A stretch of 54,015 bases of DNA from Ignavibacteriales bacterium (lineage in GTDB: Bacteria > Bacteroidota > Ignavibacteria > Ignavibacteriales > Ignavibacteriaceae): positions 384,397-438,411 of the forward strand of contig DPRR01000045.1 of NCBI GenBank assembly GCA_003538625.1, read 5' to 3'. The notes beneath the pieces were generated by a model, which saw only the letters and a program-made list of their open reading frames with translations, made no database searches and was not told the DNA's origin. Positions 8,829 through 18,413 of the stretch are shown piece by piece. The position numbers and the translations under genes were made by a program. Numbering within the stretch: position 1 is the first letter of the stretch; each line of letters begins with the position of its first letter.

Positions 8829-10040
8829 ATGGAAAACATTATGAAAATTTTTTTAGCACTCATTATTCTAATAACTTTTTATGCAAATACTAAAGCACAA
8901 GATAATATGGAAAAAGTAAATTCTATCATTCAAACTGTAAAAGAAAATTTTGCACCCGATAAACGTGTAGCGATTTTCAATATTGAAGCAATAGAATCTG
9001 GAGACAAAATTATCATTAAAGGTGAGACTAATCTCCCTGATGCAAAAGCAGAATTAGATATGACTTTAAAAGAAGCTGGATTAAATTTTACTGATGAGAT
9101 TGAATTGCTTCCTTCTGAAAAATTAGGTAATAAAATTTACGGAGTAATAAATCTTTCTGTTGCAAATTTCCGTTCAAAACCTGATCATCCGGCTGAGCTT
9201 GTTACACAAGGAATTTTAGGCACACCGGTTAAGGTTTACAAAAAAGGCGAAGATGGATATTACCTGATACAAACTCCTGATGGTTACATATCGTGGTTAG
9301 ATAGTGACGGTGTAAAATTTATGGATGAAACTGAGTTGAATGATTGGTTATCATCACCAAAAATTATTTACAAAAATGTTTACGGTTTTTCATATACAGA
9401 AGCTGATGAAAATTCTCAACCGGTTTCCGATCTTGTTGCCGGAAATTTATTAAAAATTATAGGTGAAGATTCGAATTTTTTTTTAGTTAACTATCCAGAT
9501 GGCAGAACTGCCTATATAAAAAAAGATGAAGCAGAACTTTTTAATGATTGGGACAATTCTCTTAATCCGACCGGAGAAACGATTTTAAAAACTGCGTATC
9601 GATTTATTGGGATTCCATATTTGTGGGGCGGTACTTCTACAAAAGGAATGGACTGCAGCGGCTTTACAAAAACAGTTTATTTCTTGAATGGAATAATTTT
9701 AGCTCGTGATGCATCACAACAAGTTAATACCGGCGAGTTAGTTGATACAAAAGACGGCTGGCAAAATCTGCAAGCAGGAGATCTTCTTTTCTTCGGACGC
9801 AAAGCTGATGAGAACAGAAAAGAAAGAATTACTCACGTTGCAATTTATATTGGTGATGGAGATTTTATTCACGCAGCCGGAAGAGTAAGGATAAATAGTT
9901 TTAATCCTGAAAAATCTTATTACAGCGATTATAGAAAAATGGGATTTATTCGTGCAAAAAGAATTTTAAGTTCTGTAGGTAAAAATGGAATCGAAAGAAT
10001 CCTGGATAACTATTTTTATAATGTAAAGACGACTCGGTGA
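8829..10040 (+). CDS. SH3-domain NlpC/P60 peptidoglycan hydrolase
   Basis: A 403-residue exported protein. Two SH3-like domains (about 110-165 and 180-235) precede an NlpC/P60 domain with Cys near 274 (GMDCSGF), His near 335 (THVAIYIG) and His near 347 (FIHAAG). This layout matches YkfC-type gamma-D-glutamyl-L-diamino acid endopeptidases. Translation may start at the second ATG (8841), which follows GGAAAA and opens a cleaner signal peptide (MKIFLALIILITF). The final residues VKTTR and the stop are encoded by the start of the neighbouring palindromic repeat, so the repeat has rewritten the C-terminal end. Confidence 0.9.
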   Translation: MENIMKIFLALIILITFYANTKAQDNMEKVNSIIQTVKENFAPDKRVAIFNIEAIESGDKIIIKGETNLPDAKAELDMTLKEAGLNFTDEIELLPSEKLGNKIYGVINLSVANFRSKPDHPAELVTQGILGTPVKVYKKGEDGYYLIQTPDGYISWLDSDGVKFMDETELNDWLSSPKIIYKNVYGFSYTEADENSQPVSDLVAGNLLKIIGEDSNFFLVNYPDGRTAYIKKDEAELFNDWDNSLNPTGETILKTAYRFIGIPYLWGGTSTKGMDCSGFTKTVYFLNGIILARDASQQVNTGELVDTKDGWQNLQAGDLLFFGRKADENRKERITHVAIYIGDGDFIHAAGRVRINSFNPEKSYYSDYRKMGFIRAKRILSSVGKNGIERILDNYFYNVKTTR

Positions 10041-10124
10041 GTCGTCTCTCTTTTTTGAATTCTGGTAACTTATTTTTCTAACTATTACTGCTTCTTAGGA
10101 GACGAGCCACCGGCTCATCTTTAC
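10022..10124. repeat. REP-like element, copy A, flanking the RAYT gene
   Basis: It begins TGTAAAGACGACTCGG and ends CGGCTCATCTTTAC. There are two local hairpins (GACGACTCGGTGAGTCGTC, and GACGAGCCACCGGCTC with a partly mismatched end). The outer ends are also inverted repeats of each other. Copy B at 10661-10762 has the same order and orientation. The copy overlaps the last codons of the NlpC/P60 gene. Confidence 0.85.
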
Positions 10125-10125
10125 G

Positions 10126-10641
10126 TTAATCTTTATTGTACTCATCAATTGCCCACTTCAACGGATTTAATCTTATATACTTTCTAATATTTTCCAATGC
10201 TTGTTCATTTCGAATGATGTGTTCATAGAAACCTGGCTGCCAGGAAAATTCAACAAGGCCTGATTTTCGTATTCTCTTAGTTGATATAGATTTAAATTGA
10301 CCAATAATCGATCCCAAAGAATTTGATTTAAGTATGGATTTATTATCATCATTAGTATTAAGATTTTCTTGACTATTCTTAATCATTATACCATGAAAAT
10401 GATTTGGCATTAAAACCCATTCATCTAATTCAATATTACTTCTTAGTAGTGCGGTGTTCATCCACTCTTCAATAACTATATTATTAATTTTACTATGAAT
10501 AAGTTTTCCATCCACCACTTTTCCAAAATAATGTTTCCTATTCTTAGTAAGAATTGTTATAAAATAATATTCAGCATTTCTATAATCCCAAGTTGGAAGC
10601 CTTGTGGATTCAATGCGATATTTATCTTTATACTTTGCCAA
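10126..10641 (-). CDS. REP-associated tyrosine transposase (RAYT, Y1/IS200-like)
   Basis: A 171-residue HUH single-strand nuclease. The metal-binding HUH motif is H81-F-H83 in MPNHFHGIMI, and the probable catalytic tyrosine is Y155 in NIRKYIRLNP. Related enzymes cut and join single-stranded REP/BIME hairpins and are usually immobile single-copy genes that act on repeats elsewhere. The gene is framed tightly by two copies of a hairpin element, the expected target. The frame is intact. It sits between NlpC/P60 and the M3 peptidase gene and breaks up the cell-wall gene block. Confidence 0.9.
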   Translation of the reverse strand: MAKYKDKYRIESTRLPTWDYRNAEYYFITILTKNRKHYFGKVVDGKLIHSKINNIVIEEWMNTALLRSNIELDEWVLMPNHFHGIMIKNSQENLNTNDDNKSILKSNSLGSIIGQFKSISTKRIRKSGLVEFSWQPGFYEHIIRNEQALENIRKYIRLNPLKWAIDEYNKD

Positions 10642-10660
10642 TCTGCTTTGTCTATTTTAT

Positions 10661-10762
10661 TGTAAAGACGACTCGGTGAGTCGTCTTTCTTTTAAATCCT
10701 GAAAACTTGTTTTTCTAAATGTTACTGTATTCCAAGAGACGAGCCACCGGCTCGTCTTTACA
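10661..10762. repeat. REP-like element, copy B, flanking the RAYT gene
   Basis: A direct repeat of copy A, with the same two hairpins and a better-preserved outer inverted repeat: TGTAAAGACGA at the left end and TCGTCTTTACA at the right end. The middle 45-50 bases are AT-rich and similar but not identical to copy A. It ends 10 bases from the stop of the M3 peptidase gene and could also serve as its terminator. Confidence 0.85.
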
Positions 10763-10772
10763 ATAAAATATC

Positions 10773-12881
10773 TTAATCATTAAATCCCAGTTTCTCTATC
10801 AAGGCATCAGGTTTTGGTTCACGTCCTCTGAACTTTATATACAGATTCATCGGATCATCACTGCCGCTTTTTTCCAAAATATTTCTTCTAAAACTTTCTG
10901 CAGTCTTTCTATCGAACAAACCATTTTCTAAAAATGCACCGAAAGCATCGCTGTCTAAAACTCCTGACCACATATAACCATAATAACCTGCTGAGTACCC
11001 ATCTCCTCCAAATATATGATTGAAGTTTGTACTTTGATAACGTGAAGCAATTTCAGGAATCAATCCAATCTTGTTCATACTTTCTTCTTCAAATTTTTCA
11101 ACATCAATATCTTTAAGATCATTTAATGTATGCCAATCCATATCAAGAATTGAAGCTGCTAAATATTCAAGTGTTTCAAATCCTTTGTTGAAGTGACGGG
11201 AGTTAATAATCTTTTGAATCAATTCATCTGGAATTGGTTCACCTGTTTGATAATGTTTTGCATACATTTTCAAAACTTCAGGATGAGATGCCCAATTTTC
11301 CATAATCTGAGATGGAAGTTCTGTAAAATCAACAGGTGCTCTTCTTGATCCAGGATAATTTGTTTTAGTAAACAATCCATTTAGTCCGTGTCCAAATTCA
11401 TGAAATAAAGTTTCAACTTCATCAAAACTTAACAGTGCCGGCTTACCTTCTGTTGGTTTAGAAAAGTTTCCTACGTTTACAATAAGTGGAGTTTTGAATT
11501 CGCCATCCATATTGGATTGACTGCGAAAACTGCTCATCCACGCCCCTGCTCTTTTACCGCTTCTTGGATAGTAATCTGTGTATAGTATTCCAATATGAGT
11601 TCCATCTGATTCTTTAACTTCATAAACTTCAACATCCGGTTCATAAACAGAAATATCATTTCGTTTTACAAATTGAATTCCATACAATTTACTTGCTACA
11701 TCAAACGCACCTTTACGGACATTTTCCATCTGGAAATATGGACGAAGCATTTCTTCATCGAGTGCATATTTTTCTTTTTTAACTTTCTCAGCGTAGTACC
11801 ACCAATCCCAACCAGCTATTTTAAAGTTGCCGCCCTCAGCATTAATTATTTTCTGCATATCTGCAGATTCTTCTTTTGCTTTTTCTAAAGCGGGTTTCCA
11901 TAAATCAGCTAAAAACTTATTAACTGTTTCAGGATTTTTAGCCATATTCTTTTCAAGTTTAAAATCCGCATAAGTTTTGTAACCAAGCAGATTTACTTTT
12001 TCATTTCTTCGTGCAATAATCTTTTTAATTATTTCTTTGTTATCAAATTCATTATTGTTATTGCCGCGAGTCAAATATGCCTTATAAAGTTTTTCTCTTA
12101 AATTTCTTCTTTCAGAGTATTGTAAAAATGGAGTAAAACTTGGACGCTGAAGATTAAACGCCCACTTTCCTTCCATTCCATTTTGCTTTGCAAGTTCAGC
12201 CGCACCTTGAATTACTGCATCCGGTAATCCAACTAAATCCTCTTTATTATCAACCACCAATCCAATTGCATTTGTTTCTTTACGAAGATTATCTCCGAAC
12301 TTTAAACTGAGCATACTCAGTTCTTCATTAATCTTTTTCAGTCTGGTTTTCTTTTCTTCCTCAAGTCCAATTCCATTTCGAACAAAATCCGTATAATAAT
12401 TATCAAGCACTTTTAGCTGTTCGGATGTAAGATTCAATTTATCTTTTTCATCATTGATTGATTTTATCCGCTGAAATAATTTTTCATTGAGATATATATC
12501 ATTGCTGAGTTTTGAAAGTTCAGGAGTAATTGCTTCAGCAATCTTCTGGGTTTCATCATTCCCGTTAGAGCCGCTGATATTAAAAAATACTCGCGATACT
12601 TTTGTAAGTAGCTCTCCACTTTTTTCAATTGCAGCAATCGTATTTTCAAAAGTTGGTTTATCAGGATTGTTGATTATTACATCGAGTTCTGCTCGTTTGA
12701 TTTTTATTCCTTCCTCAAACGCGAACAGATAATGCTCAGGTTTTATTTTATCAAACGGTGGAGTTTGAAACGGAGTTGTGTATTCTGTAAAAAATGGATT
12801 ATCATTATTCATTGGCTGCGCTTGCATATTAGATGAAATCACTCCAATGAAAAAAATTAGTGGAATGAAAAAATATTTCAT
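10773..12881 (-). CDS. M3 family metallopeptidase (Dcp/oligopeptidase A-like), exported
   Basis: A 702-residue M3 peptidase with the zinc motif HEFGHGLN near residue 493 and the third ligand in the downstream glutamate region. An N-terminal signal peptide (MKYFFIPLIFFIGVISS ending AQ) points to the periplasm, unlike cytoplasmic Escherichia coli Dcp. Such enzymes clip dipeptides or short fragments from oligopeptides. It lies 51 bases downstream of the MFS transporter on the same strand and could be the third gene of a kinase-transporter-peptidase transcript. Confidence 0.9.
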   Translation of the reverse strand: MKYFFIPLIFFIGVISSNMQAQPMNNDNPFFTEYTTPFQTPPFDKIKPEHYLFAFEEGIKIKRAELDVIINNPDKPTFENTIAAIEKSGELLTKVSRVFFNISGSNGNDETQKIAEAITPELSKLSNDIYLNEKLFQRIKSINDEKDKLNLTSEQLKVLDNYYTDFVRNGIGLEEEKKTRLKKINEELSMLSLKFGDNLRKETNAIGLVVDNKEDLVGLPDAVIQGAAELAKQNGMEGKWAFNLQRPSFTPFLQYSERRNLREKLYKAYLTRGNNNNEFDNKEIIKKIIARRNEKVNLLGYKTYADFKLEKNMAKNPETVNKFLADLWKPALEKAKEESADMQKIINAEGGNFKIAGWDWWYYAEKVKKEKYALDEEMLRPYFQMENVRKGAFDVASKLYGIQFVKRNDISVYEPDVEVYEVKESDGTHIGILYTDYYPRSGKRAGAWMSSFRSQSNMDGEFKTPLIVNVGNFSKPTEGKPALLSFDEVETLFHEFGHGLNGLFTKTNYPGSRRAPVDFTELPSQIMENWASHPEVLKMYAKHYQTGEPIPDELIQKIINSRHFNKGFETLEYLAASILDMDWHTLNDLKDIDVEKFEEESMNKIGLIPEIASRYQSTNFNHIFGGDGYSAGYYGYMWSGVLDSDAFGAFLENGLFDRKTAESFRRNILEKSGSDDPMNLYIKFRGREPKPDALIEKLGFND

Positions 12882-12932
12882 TTTGTTTTCTCCCTTGATT
12901 AGAAATAACTATTATCATAAACGAAATTAAGT

Positions 12933-14459
12933 TTAAGCTTTTGCCAGCTCGTCTTTCTTTTTACCAAACTCCGGATCAATCTTAACTAAAGCTGCTACAA
13001 TAAATCCGGGGATTGTAGAAATCAGGACCCATTCAAAAAATCTTGGATAACCAATAGCTTCCTGCAAAGCTCCTGAAAACATTCCCGGCAGCATCATACC
13101 GAGCGCCATAATACCGGTACATATTGCATAGTGCGCTGTTTTATGTTCACCTTGCGAAACCATAATCATAAACATCATATAAGCGGTAAATCCAAATCCA
13201 TAACCAAATTGCTCAAAGGCAACAGCAGCATTTATCAAAATAAAATTTGATGGTTGAACATGCGAAAGATAAACGAATGCAATATCAGGTGTGTGCATAA
13301 TTAAAACCATTGGCCATAACCACCACTTTAAACCATTTCTGGAAATAACATATCCGCCTATCAAACCACCGGCAGTTAATGCAATAATTCCAACTGTTCC
13401 GTAAACAATTCCCACCTCTGATGTCGTTAGTCCCAGTCCGCCTTTATTAATCGGATCAAGCAGAAATGGCTGAACCAGTTTGACAAGTTGTGCTTCTGCA
13501 AATCTAAAGAATAGAAGAAATCCAAGTATATTCCAGATATCTTTCTTCTGCATAAAAATTACAAAAGCTCGTAAAAATTCTATGAATGGAAGAAGAGTTA
13601 CATTTTTATTTTGTGATTTTTCAAACTTATCTACGAATGTTGCAACATAGGTTCTAAATAAAATAACAAGGATTATGACTAAAAGAATTGTGGAAACAAT
13701 TGTATCCCATGGTGAACCGATGCCAAATAATGAGAGTATAAAACCAATCAATAAAAATGCTAAGTAAACAACACCTGCAAATAAAACAAATCCGCCTGCA
13801 AGTAATCCAATTTGAGAACCACTTAATTTTTTACCGAGTAATGTTCCTTTATCTTCTTTTGGATATGGAAGAATAAACTTGTGATATAGAAAAAGAATTA
13901 CAAAAAAACCTGCAGTAATCATAAACACTGCAGACCATGCACCTTTAAAACCCATACCTGGTGCAAGCTGCCCGGCTATTACAACAAGTACTCCTGAGCC
14001 CACAATTGTTGCAACACGATAAAATGTTGAGCGTACGCCAACAAAAGCTGCCTGTTTTGCCTGATCAAGACTTAACATATAAAAACCATCTGCGGCAATA
14101 TCGTGTGTTGCAGATGCAAATGCCATCAACGCAAATACAATTAGAGTCAGCTGCCAATAGATTGCAGTGTGCAAACTAAAAGCGATTCCCAAAAGTCCAA
14201 TCGCCACGATAAATTGCATTGTGGTCGTCCAGAATCTTTTAGTTTTGAACATATCAATAAATGGACCCCATGCAAATTTTAAAAACCAGGGGAAGTAAAG
14301 CAGACTTGTAAAAAAGGCTATGTCAGTATTTGAAACACCTAGATTCTTATACATCATAACCGATACTGACATTACCATTACATAAGGAATGCCTTGCGTA
14401 AAATAAAGGGTCGGAATCCATGCCCAGGGATTTCTAGTAGTCGCTTTTTGTTCTGACAT
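12933..14459 (-). CDS. MFS transporter, AmpG-like
   Basis: A 508-residue major facilitator with 12 or more membrane segments. It opens with the AmpG/acetyl-CoA-transporter-type N-terminus (WIPTLYFTQGIPYVMVM) and keeps KFAWGPFIDMF after the second helix. AmpG carries anhydro-muropeptides into the cytoplasm for recycling; that substrate is inferred here from similarity and from the adjacent amino-sugar kinase. It starts 98 bases after the kinase stop and is probably in the same transcript, although a palindromic repeat lies between. Confidence 0.8.
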   Translation of the reverse strand: MSEQKATTRNPWAWIPTLYFTQGIPYVMVMSVSVMMYKNLGVSNTDIAFFTSLLYFPWFLKFAWGPFIDMFKTKRFWTTTMQFIVAIGLLGIAFSLHTAIYWQLTLIVFALMAFASATHDIAADGFYMLSLDQAKQAAFVGVRSTFYRVATIVGSGVLVVIAGQLAPGMGFKGAWSAVFMITAGFFVILFLYHKFILPYPKEDKGTLLGKKLSGSQIGLLAGGFVLFAGVVYLAFLLIGFILSLFGIGSPWDTIVSTILLVIILVILFRTYVATFVDKFEKSQNKNVTLLPFIEFLRAFVIFMQKKDIWNILGFLLFFRFAEAQLVKLVQPFLLDPINKGGLGLTTSEVGIVYGTVGIIALTAGGLIGGYVISRNGLKWWLWPMVLIMHTPDIAFVYLSHVQPSNFILINAAVAFEQFGYGFGFTAYMMFMIMVSQGEHKTAHYAICTGIMALGMMLPGMFSGALQEAIGYPRFFEWVLISTIPGFIVAALVKIDPEFGKKKDELAKA

Positions 14460-14477
14460 TAATACTCCATTTTTTCC

Positions 14478-14552
14478 TAAGTGATTCTTAGTGCTCTATG
14501 TGTCTGAGTGGTGAGAAAAACTTTTTACCACTTAGATACTAAGAACACTTAA
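14478..14552. repeat. intergenic palindromic repeat (TTAGTG/CACTTAG type)
   Basis: Inverted arms are built from CTTAGTG and CACTAAG-like blocks around a central GTGGTGAG...TTTACCACTT stem. It fills almost the whole gap between the kinase and transporter genes. A related element lies near 19690-19745. Confidence 0.5.
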
Positions 14553-14557
14553 TAACA

Positions 14558-15481
14558 CTAAGAGAAGGTTAATTGTTTTGCCATTAACGCAGCGCCGTAC
14601 TCAGGTGAGTGCTCTGCTTCTTTTATTTGGATATCATTAAATTTTCTTACAACCATTTCATTAAAAAGATATGAAAAATAATTTGGAGTAGTAAGTAAAC
14701 TTCCAATTAAAGATACTTTAAGTATTTGTACTTTTAATTTTTCCTTCATAGCGGAAATATGAAGCAGCAACTCATTTGCTTCATCTTCAAGAATTCTTTG
14801 AGCAATTTTATCTCCGCTTTCCGCAGCTTCAAAAACCAGTGGTGCGACGGCGGCAATGTTAAAATTATTTCTATACACTTCAGTAATTAAATCTTCAGAT
14901 GAAGAAATAGAAAATTCCTGATCCAGCAAATCTGCAATTTTTGTATATCTTGCTCTTCCATCAAAGGCACGAGCAGCAGCATTTAAACCTATTCGTCCAA
15001 TTCTGTAGCCGCTTCCTTCATCACCGATAAATCTGCCAAATCCACCAACACGATGAATCTCACCTGCTTCATCTTTACCAAACATTATTGATCCGGTCCC
15101 GGCTATTAAAATACTTCCAGCACTGCCGGAAAATGCACCTTCAAGCGCTATTCGGGCATCACTTTCTACACGGAATTTTTTAATCATTATCGATTTATCG
15201 TGGGCATCATTAATAATTTGAGATTCCAAAATTTCTGCATCGTTTCTACGCCCTCCGCCTGTTGTTCCAAGTATAATTGATTCGATATCACTTGAAGAAA
15301 TATTTTGATGAGCAGTGCATTCGCTTATTAAATGAAGAATCGTCCCGGATACTTTTTCAATACCAATTACTAAAAAGTTAGATGGACCGCCTGTAGTTTC
15401 ATATAAAGGATTTAAGTTTATGTCGGTAAGGATACATTTTGTTTTTGTTCCGCCGCCATCCATCCCGATTAAATAATTCAA
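14558..15481 (-). CDS. BadF/BadG-type N-acetylglucosamine/N-acetylmuramic acid kinase
   Basis: A 307-residue sugar kinase of the BadF/BadG/BcrA/BcrD ATPase fold. The phosphate-1 loop is MDGGGTKTKC (residues 7-16), with LIAGTGSIMFG in phosphate-2 position and GGFGRFIGDEGSGYRIG typical of GlcNAc kinases and of MurK, which phosphorylates MurNAc and GlcNAc. It probably captures amino sugars released from the wall. Its start is 143 bases from the divergent dioxygenase gene, so that gap probably holds back-to-back promoters. Confidence 0.87.
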   Translation of the reverse strand: MNYLIGMDGGGTKTKCILTDINLNPLYETTGGPSNFLVIGIEKVSGTILHLISECTAHQNISSSDIESIILGTTGGGRRNDAEILESQIINDAHDKSIMIKKFRVESDARIALEGAFSGSAGSILIAGTGSIMFGKDEAGEIHRVGGFGRFIGDEGSGYRIGRIGLNAAARAFDGRARYTKIADLLDQEFSISSSEDLITEVYRNNFNIAAVAPLVFEAAESGDKIAQRILEDEANELLLHISAMKEKLKVQILKVSLIGSLLTTPNYFSYLFNEMVVRKFNDIQIKEAEHSPEYGAALMAKQLTFS

Positions 15482-15624
15482 AGTAATTACCTCTTAATTT
15501 TCAAATTTGCTAATTAAAAATATGGAAATTAAAGCGCAGATAAAACTTAAATTGATTGAAGAAAGATTGGATTAGTCTTAAATTCAATAGGCATTAATAA
15601 AAAATTATTTGGATATGAGAAGCT

Positions 15625-16479
15625 ATGGTTCAATTAAAAGGTTTAACATTGTCAGAAGCAAATTCTATTTTGGAATCATCTCTTGATGAACCGCTAAAAG
15701 AATTTTTTAATTCTCAATTGAAAATTCCTAAGAGTAAAATAGATTATTACACTGAAAATGGATTTGTAAAAATAGAGAATGTTGTAACTCGGGATTTTTT
15801 ACCTGAGATAAGGAAAATAATTCAGTCTTCTGTTCTGGTTAGAAAAGGTAAGGATGAACGTGAGTTAAAAGATAAATCACAATATGAACAATCATTTTTG
15901 CAATGCGGGTTTTTATGTTGGGATTATCCGGCCGTAAAAGAATACGTTTTTGCCAAACGATTTGCCGGAATTGTTAGAGATTTATTGAAAGCGGATCACG
16001 TAAGACTCTGGCATGATCAGGCTCTGTTTAAGGAACCTGGCGGAAGAGTTACAGATGCACATCAGGATTGCAGTTACTGGCCGATTAATGAACCACAATT
16101 TACATTAACAATGTGGCTTGCTTTAGTTGATGTACCCGTTGAAAAGGGCTGTTTATATTTTTACCCCCGTACAAATAATCCAGAGCTTAGAGAATACGTT
16201 GATATTTTTAAAAATCCGCATCTGCCAAAATCTTTAAAGGAATCTGATAAAATATTTGTCCCGCTAAAAGCTGGGGATGCCACATTCCATTCGGGTTTAA
16301 CATTTCATGGGGCCGGTCAAAATCAAACAGACCAGATGCGTGAAGCTATGACAATCATTTACTTAAAAGACGGAACTACTTTTAATGCAAGTGATGAAAG
16401 AAATAAAACACATACTTCGTGTGTTGGTTTGGCTAACGGTGAAATTATTAATACTAAATTTACTCCTGTGTTAATCTAG
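15625..16479 (+). CDS. phytanoyl-CoA dioxygenase (PhyH) family oxygenase
   Basis: A 284-residue Fe(II)/2-oxoglutarate oxygenase of the PhyH family. The iron ligands appear as H-x-D in DAHQDCSYW and a distal His in SGLTFHGAGQN, followed by the 2-oxoglutarate-binding Arg in MREAMTI. The substrate is unknown; bacterial PhyH proteins act on many small molecules. It lies 14 bases before the amidase-NamZ gene and is probably co-transcribed with it. No signal peptide, so it is cytoplasmic. Confidence 0.85.
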   Translation: MVQLKGLTLSEANSILESSLDEPLKEFFNSQLKIPKSKIDYYTENGFVKIENVVTRDFLPEIRKIIQSSVLVRKGKDERELKDKSQYEQSFLQCGFLCWDYPAVKEYVFAKRFAGIVRDLLKADHVRLWHDQALFKEPGGRVTDAHQDCSYWPINEPQFTLTMWLALVDVPVEKGCLYFYPRTNNPELREYVDIFKNPHLPKSLKESDKIFVPLKAGDATFHSGLTFHGAGQNQTDQMREAMTIIYLKDGTTFNASDERNKTHTSCVGLANGEIINTKFTPVLI

Positions 16480-16493
16480 ATAAGGAAATCTCC

Positions 16494-18308
16494 ATGAAAA
16501 ACTTTTTATTCGTTTCAATAATTTCTTCAATCTTAATATTCTGGGGATGTTCTTCGGGTACGCAGATAATTAATATCTCTGAATTAGAGTATCCGGAAGA
16601 TTTGAAAGTTATTACAAGAGCTAAATGGGGATGGCAGCCATTAGTTAATTCAGTACCACAGCATATAATTAATAAAATTACAATTCATCATGAGGGCGAA
16701 GAGTTTGCTGAAGGTAAAGATATGATCCAATATCTTCGCAACCTTCAGAGCTGGAGCCGATCTGAAAAAAAATGGATTGATATTCCCTATCATTTCGTGA
16801 TTGATCTTAACGGAAATATTTATGAAGCCCGACCCATAAACTTACCCGGTGATACTAATACCGAGTATGATGTTAGAGGACACGCTTTGATTTGTGTAGT
16901 TGGCAACTATGAAATACAAACGATTAAAGAAACTCAATTAAAAGCATTAGCAAAGTTGATTGCGTTTCTTAAACAAAAATATAATGTTGATTATAAAGAC
17001 ATAAAAGGACACAAAGATTATTCAAAGATGACTGTTTGTCCGGGAAAAAATTTGTATAAGTATCTTGCTGATGGATCACTTTTAGAAATGGTTAAATCTG
17101 AAGTTAATAAAACAGTGGAGATCGTTCCTGTAAAAGTAAAAACCGGAATTGAGGTTTTGAGAGATAGAAATTTTGATATCCTTAAAGATAAACGAATTGG
17201 GCTTGTAACCAATCCTACTGGTGTTGATAGCAAATTAAAATCTACAATAGATATTTTATTTGAAGCAAAGGAAGTTAACCTTACCGCATTGTACGGACCT
17301 GAACATGGTGTGCGTGGTAATTATTCAGCCGGAGATTTTGTTGATTTTTATATTGACGACGCAACAAAACTTCCTGTTTATTCTTTGTATGGTAAAACCC
17401 GCAAACCAAATTCAGATATGTTAAAAGATGTTGATGTACTTGTATTTGATATCCAGGATATTGGAAGCCGTTCTTACACTTACATAAGCACAATGGGATT
17501 AATAATGGAAGCAGCGGCTGAAAATAATAAAGAAGTTATTATTCTTGATCGCCCTAATCCGCTTGGTGGAAACAGAGTGGAAGGTAATCTTGTTGAAGAT
17601 GGTTATTATTCTTTTGTCAGTCAGTTTTCAATTCCTTATGTGCATGGATTAACAGTTGGTGAATTAGCAAAATTACTAAACGAAGAAGGATTATTGAATA
17701 ATAAAGTTAAGTGTAACCTGACAGTTGTACCAATGGAGGGTTGGACACGTGAAATGTATTTTGAACAAACTAAATTACCATGGGTTCTAACTTCTCCTCA
17801 TGTTCCTCACAATTACTCACCTTTCGATTATGCGCTATCCGGAATTATTGGTGAGCTGCGCGGCGTTCTATCAATTGGAGTTGGATATACAATTCCATTT
17901 CAAACTTTTGCAACTGAATGGATTAACGGTGAAGAACTCGCAAAGAAAATGAACTCATACAATTTAGAAGGGGTTATCTTCAGACCGATTACTTATCAAC
18001 CATACTACGGTTTTGGAAAAGATAAAATGCTTCACGGTGTTGAAGTCTATATTACTGATTACACTAATATTAAGTTAATGCCAATCCAGTTTTATTTTGC
18101 TCAGGCGGTTAATGAACTTTATGGAAGAAATATCATTTCTGAAAATGAAGGTCGATTTGATATGTTTGATAAAGTTCTGGGGACAAGCAAGATTAGAGAA
18201 TTGTTTATGCAAAGATTAATGGTTGATGATATACTTCCTTACTTGAATAAAGACGTTGAGAATTTTAGAACAATTTCAAAAAAATATTATTTGTATAAAT
18301 GTTATTAG
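16494..18308 (+). CDS. lipoprotein amidase-NamZ fusion (PGRP-type amidase + DUF1343 exo-muramidase)
   Basis: A 604-residue lipoprotein (lipobox FWGC, cysteine near residue 19). Residues about 35-200 form an Amidase_2/PGRP-like N-acetylmuramoyl-L-alanine amidase with zinc ligands in TIHHEGE, YHFVID and GHKDYSKMTVCPG. Residues about 215-600 form a DUF1343/NamZ domain (RIGLVTNPTG, LYGPEHGVRG, FDIQDIGSRSYTYIST, DRPNPLGG). NamZ removes terminal MurNAc from peptide-free wall fragments. The two activities would act in series: strip the stem peptide, then release MurNAc. RBS AAGGAAA precedes the ATG. The neighbouring kinase and AmpG-like carrier support a salvage role. Confidence 0.9.
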   Translation: MKNFLFVSIISSILIFWGCSSGTQIINISELEYPEDLKVITRAKWGWQPLVNSVPQHIINKITIHHEGEEFAEGKDMIQYLRNLQSWSRSEKKWIDIPYHFVIDLNGNIYEARPINLPGDTNTEYDVRGHALICVVGNYEIQTIKETQLKALAKLIAFLKQKYNVDYKDIKGHKDYSKMTVCPGKNLYKYLADGSLLEMVKSEVNKTVEIVPVKVKTGIEVLRDRNFDILKDKRIGLVTNPTGVDSKLKSTIDILFEAKEVNLTALYGPEHGVRGNYSAGDFVDFYIDDATKLPVYSLYGKTRKPNSDMLKDVDVLVFDIQDIGSRSYTYISTMGLIMEAAAENNKEVIILDRPNPLGGNRVEGNLVEDGYYSFVSQFSIPYVHGLTVGELAKLLNEEGLLNNKVKCNLTVVPMEGWTREMYFEQTKLPWVLTSPHVPHNYSPFDYALSGIIGELRGVLSIGVGYTIPFQTFATEWINGEELAKKMNSYNLEGVIFRPITYQPYYGFGKDKMLHGVEVYITDYTNIKLMPIQFYFAQAVNELYGRNIISENEGRFDMFDKVLGTSKIRELFMQRLMVDDILPYLNKDVENFRTISKKYYLYKCY

Positions 18309-18329
18309 CATTCAGCTTAACTAGAGCAA

Positions 18330-18395
18330 GTCATTCCCGTGAAAACGGGAATCCAAGACTTTAAAAAAGTAGATTCCCACTTTCGTGGGAATGAC
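18330..18395. repeat. GTCATTCCC palindromic element upstream of lysA
   Basis: Outer arms GTCATTCCC and GGGAATGAC enclose two smaller palindromes (CCCGTGAAAACGGG and CCCACTTTCGTGGG). Read in the lysA frame it gives VDSHFRGNDK, a string typical of this repeat rather than of any enzyme. It lies between the amidase-NamZ stop and the lysA start. Confidence 0.85.
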
Positions 18396-18413
18396 AAATT
18401 ACGAGGAACTCAA

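Noticed and set aside
18339..18413. LysA start at 18339
   Set aside because: These codons are a palindromic repeat and no ribosome site precedes them; ATG 18414 has GAGGAA.
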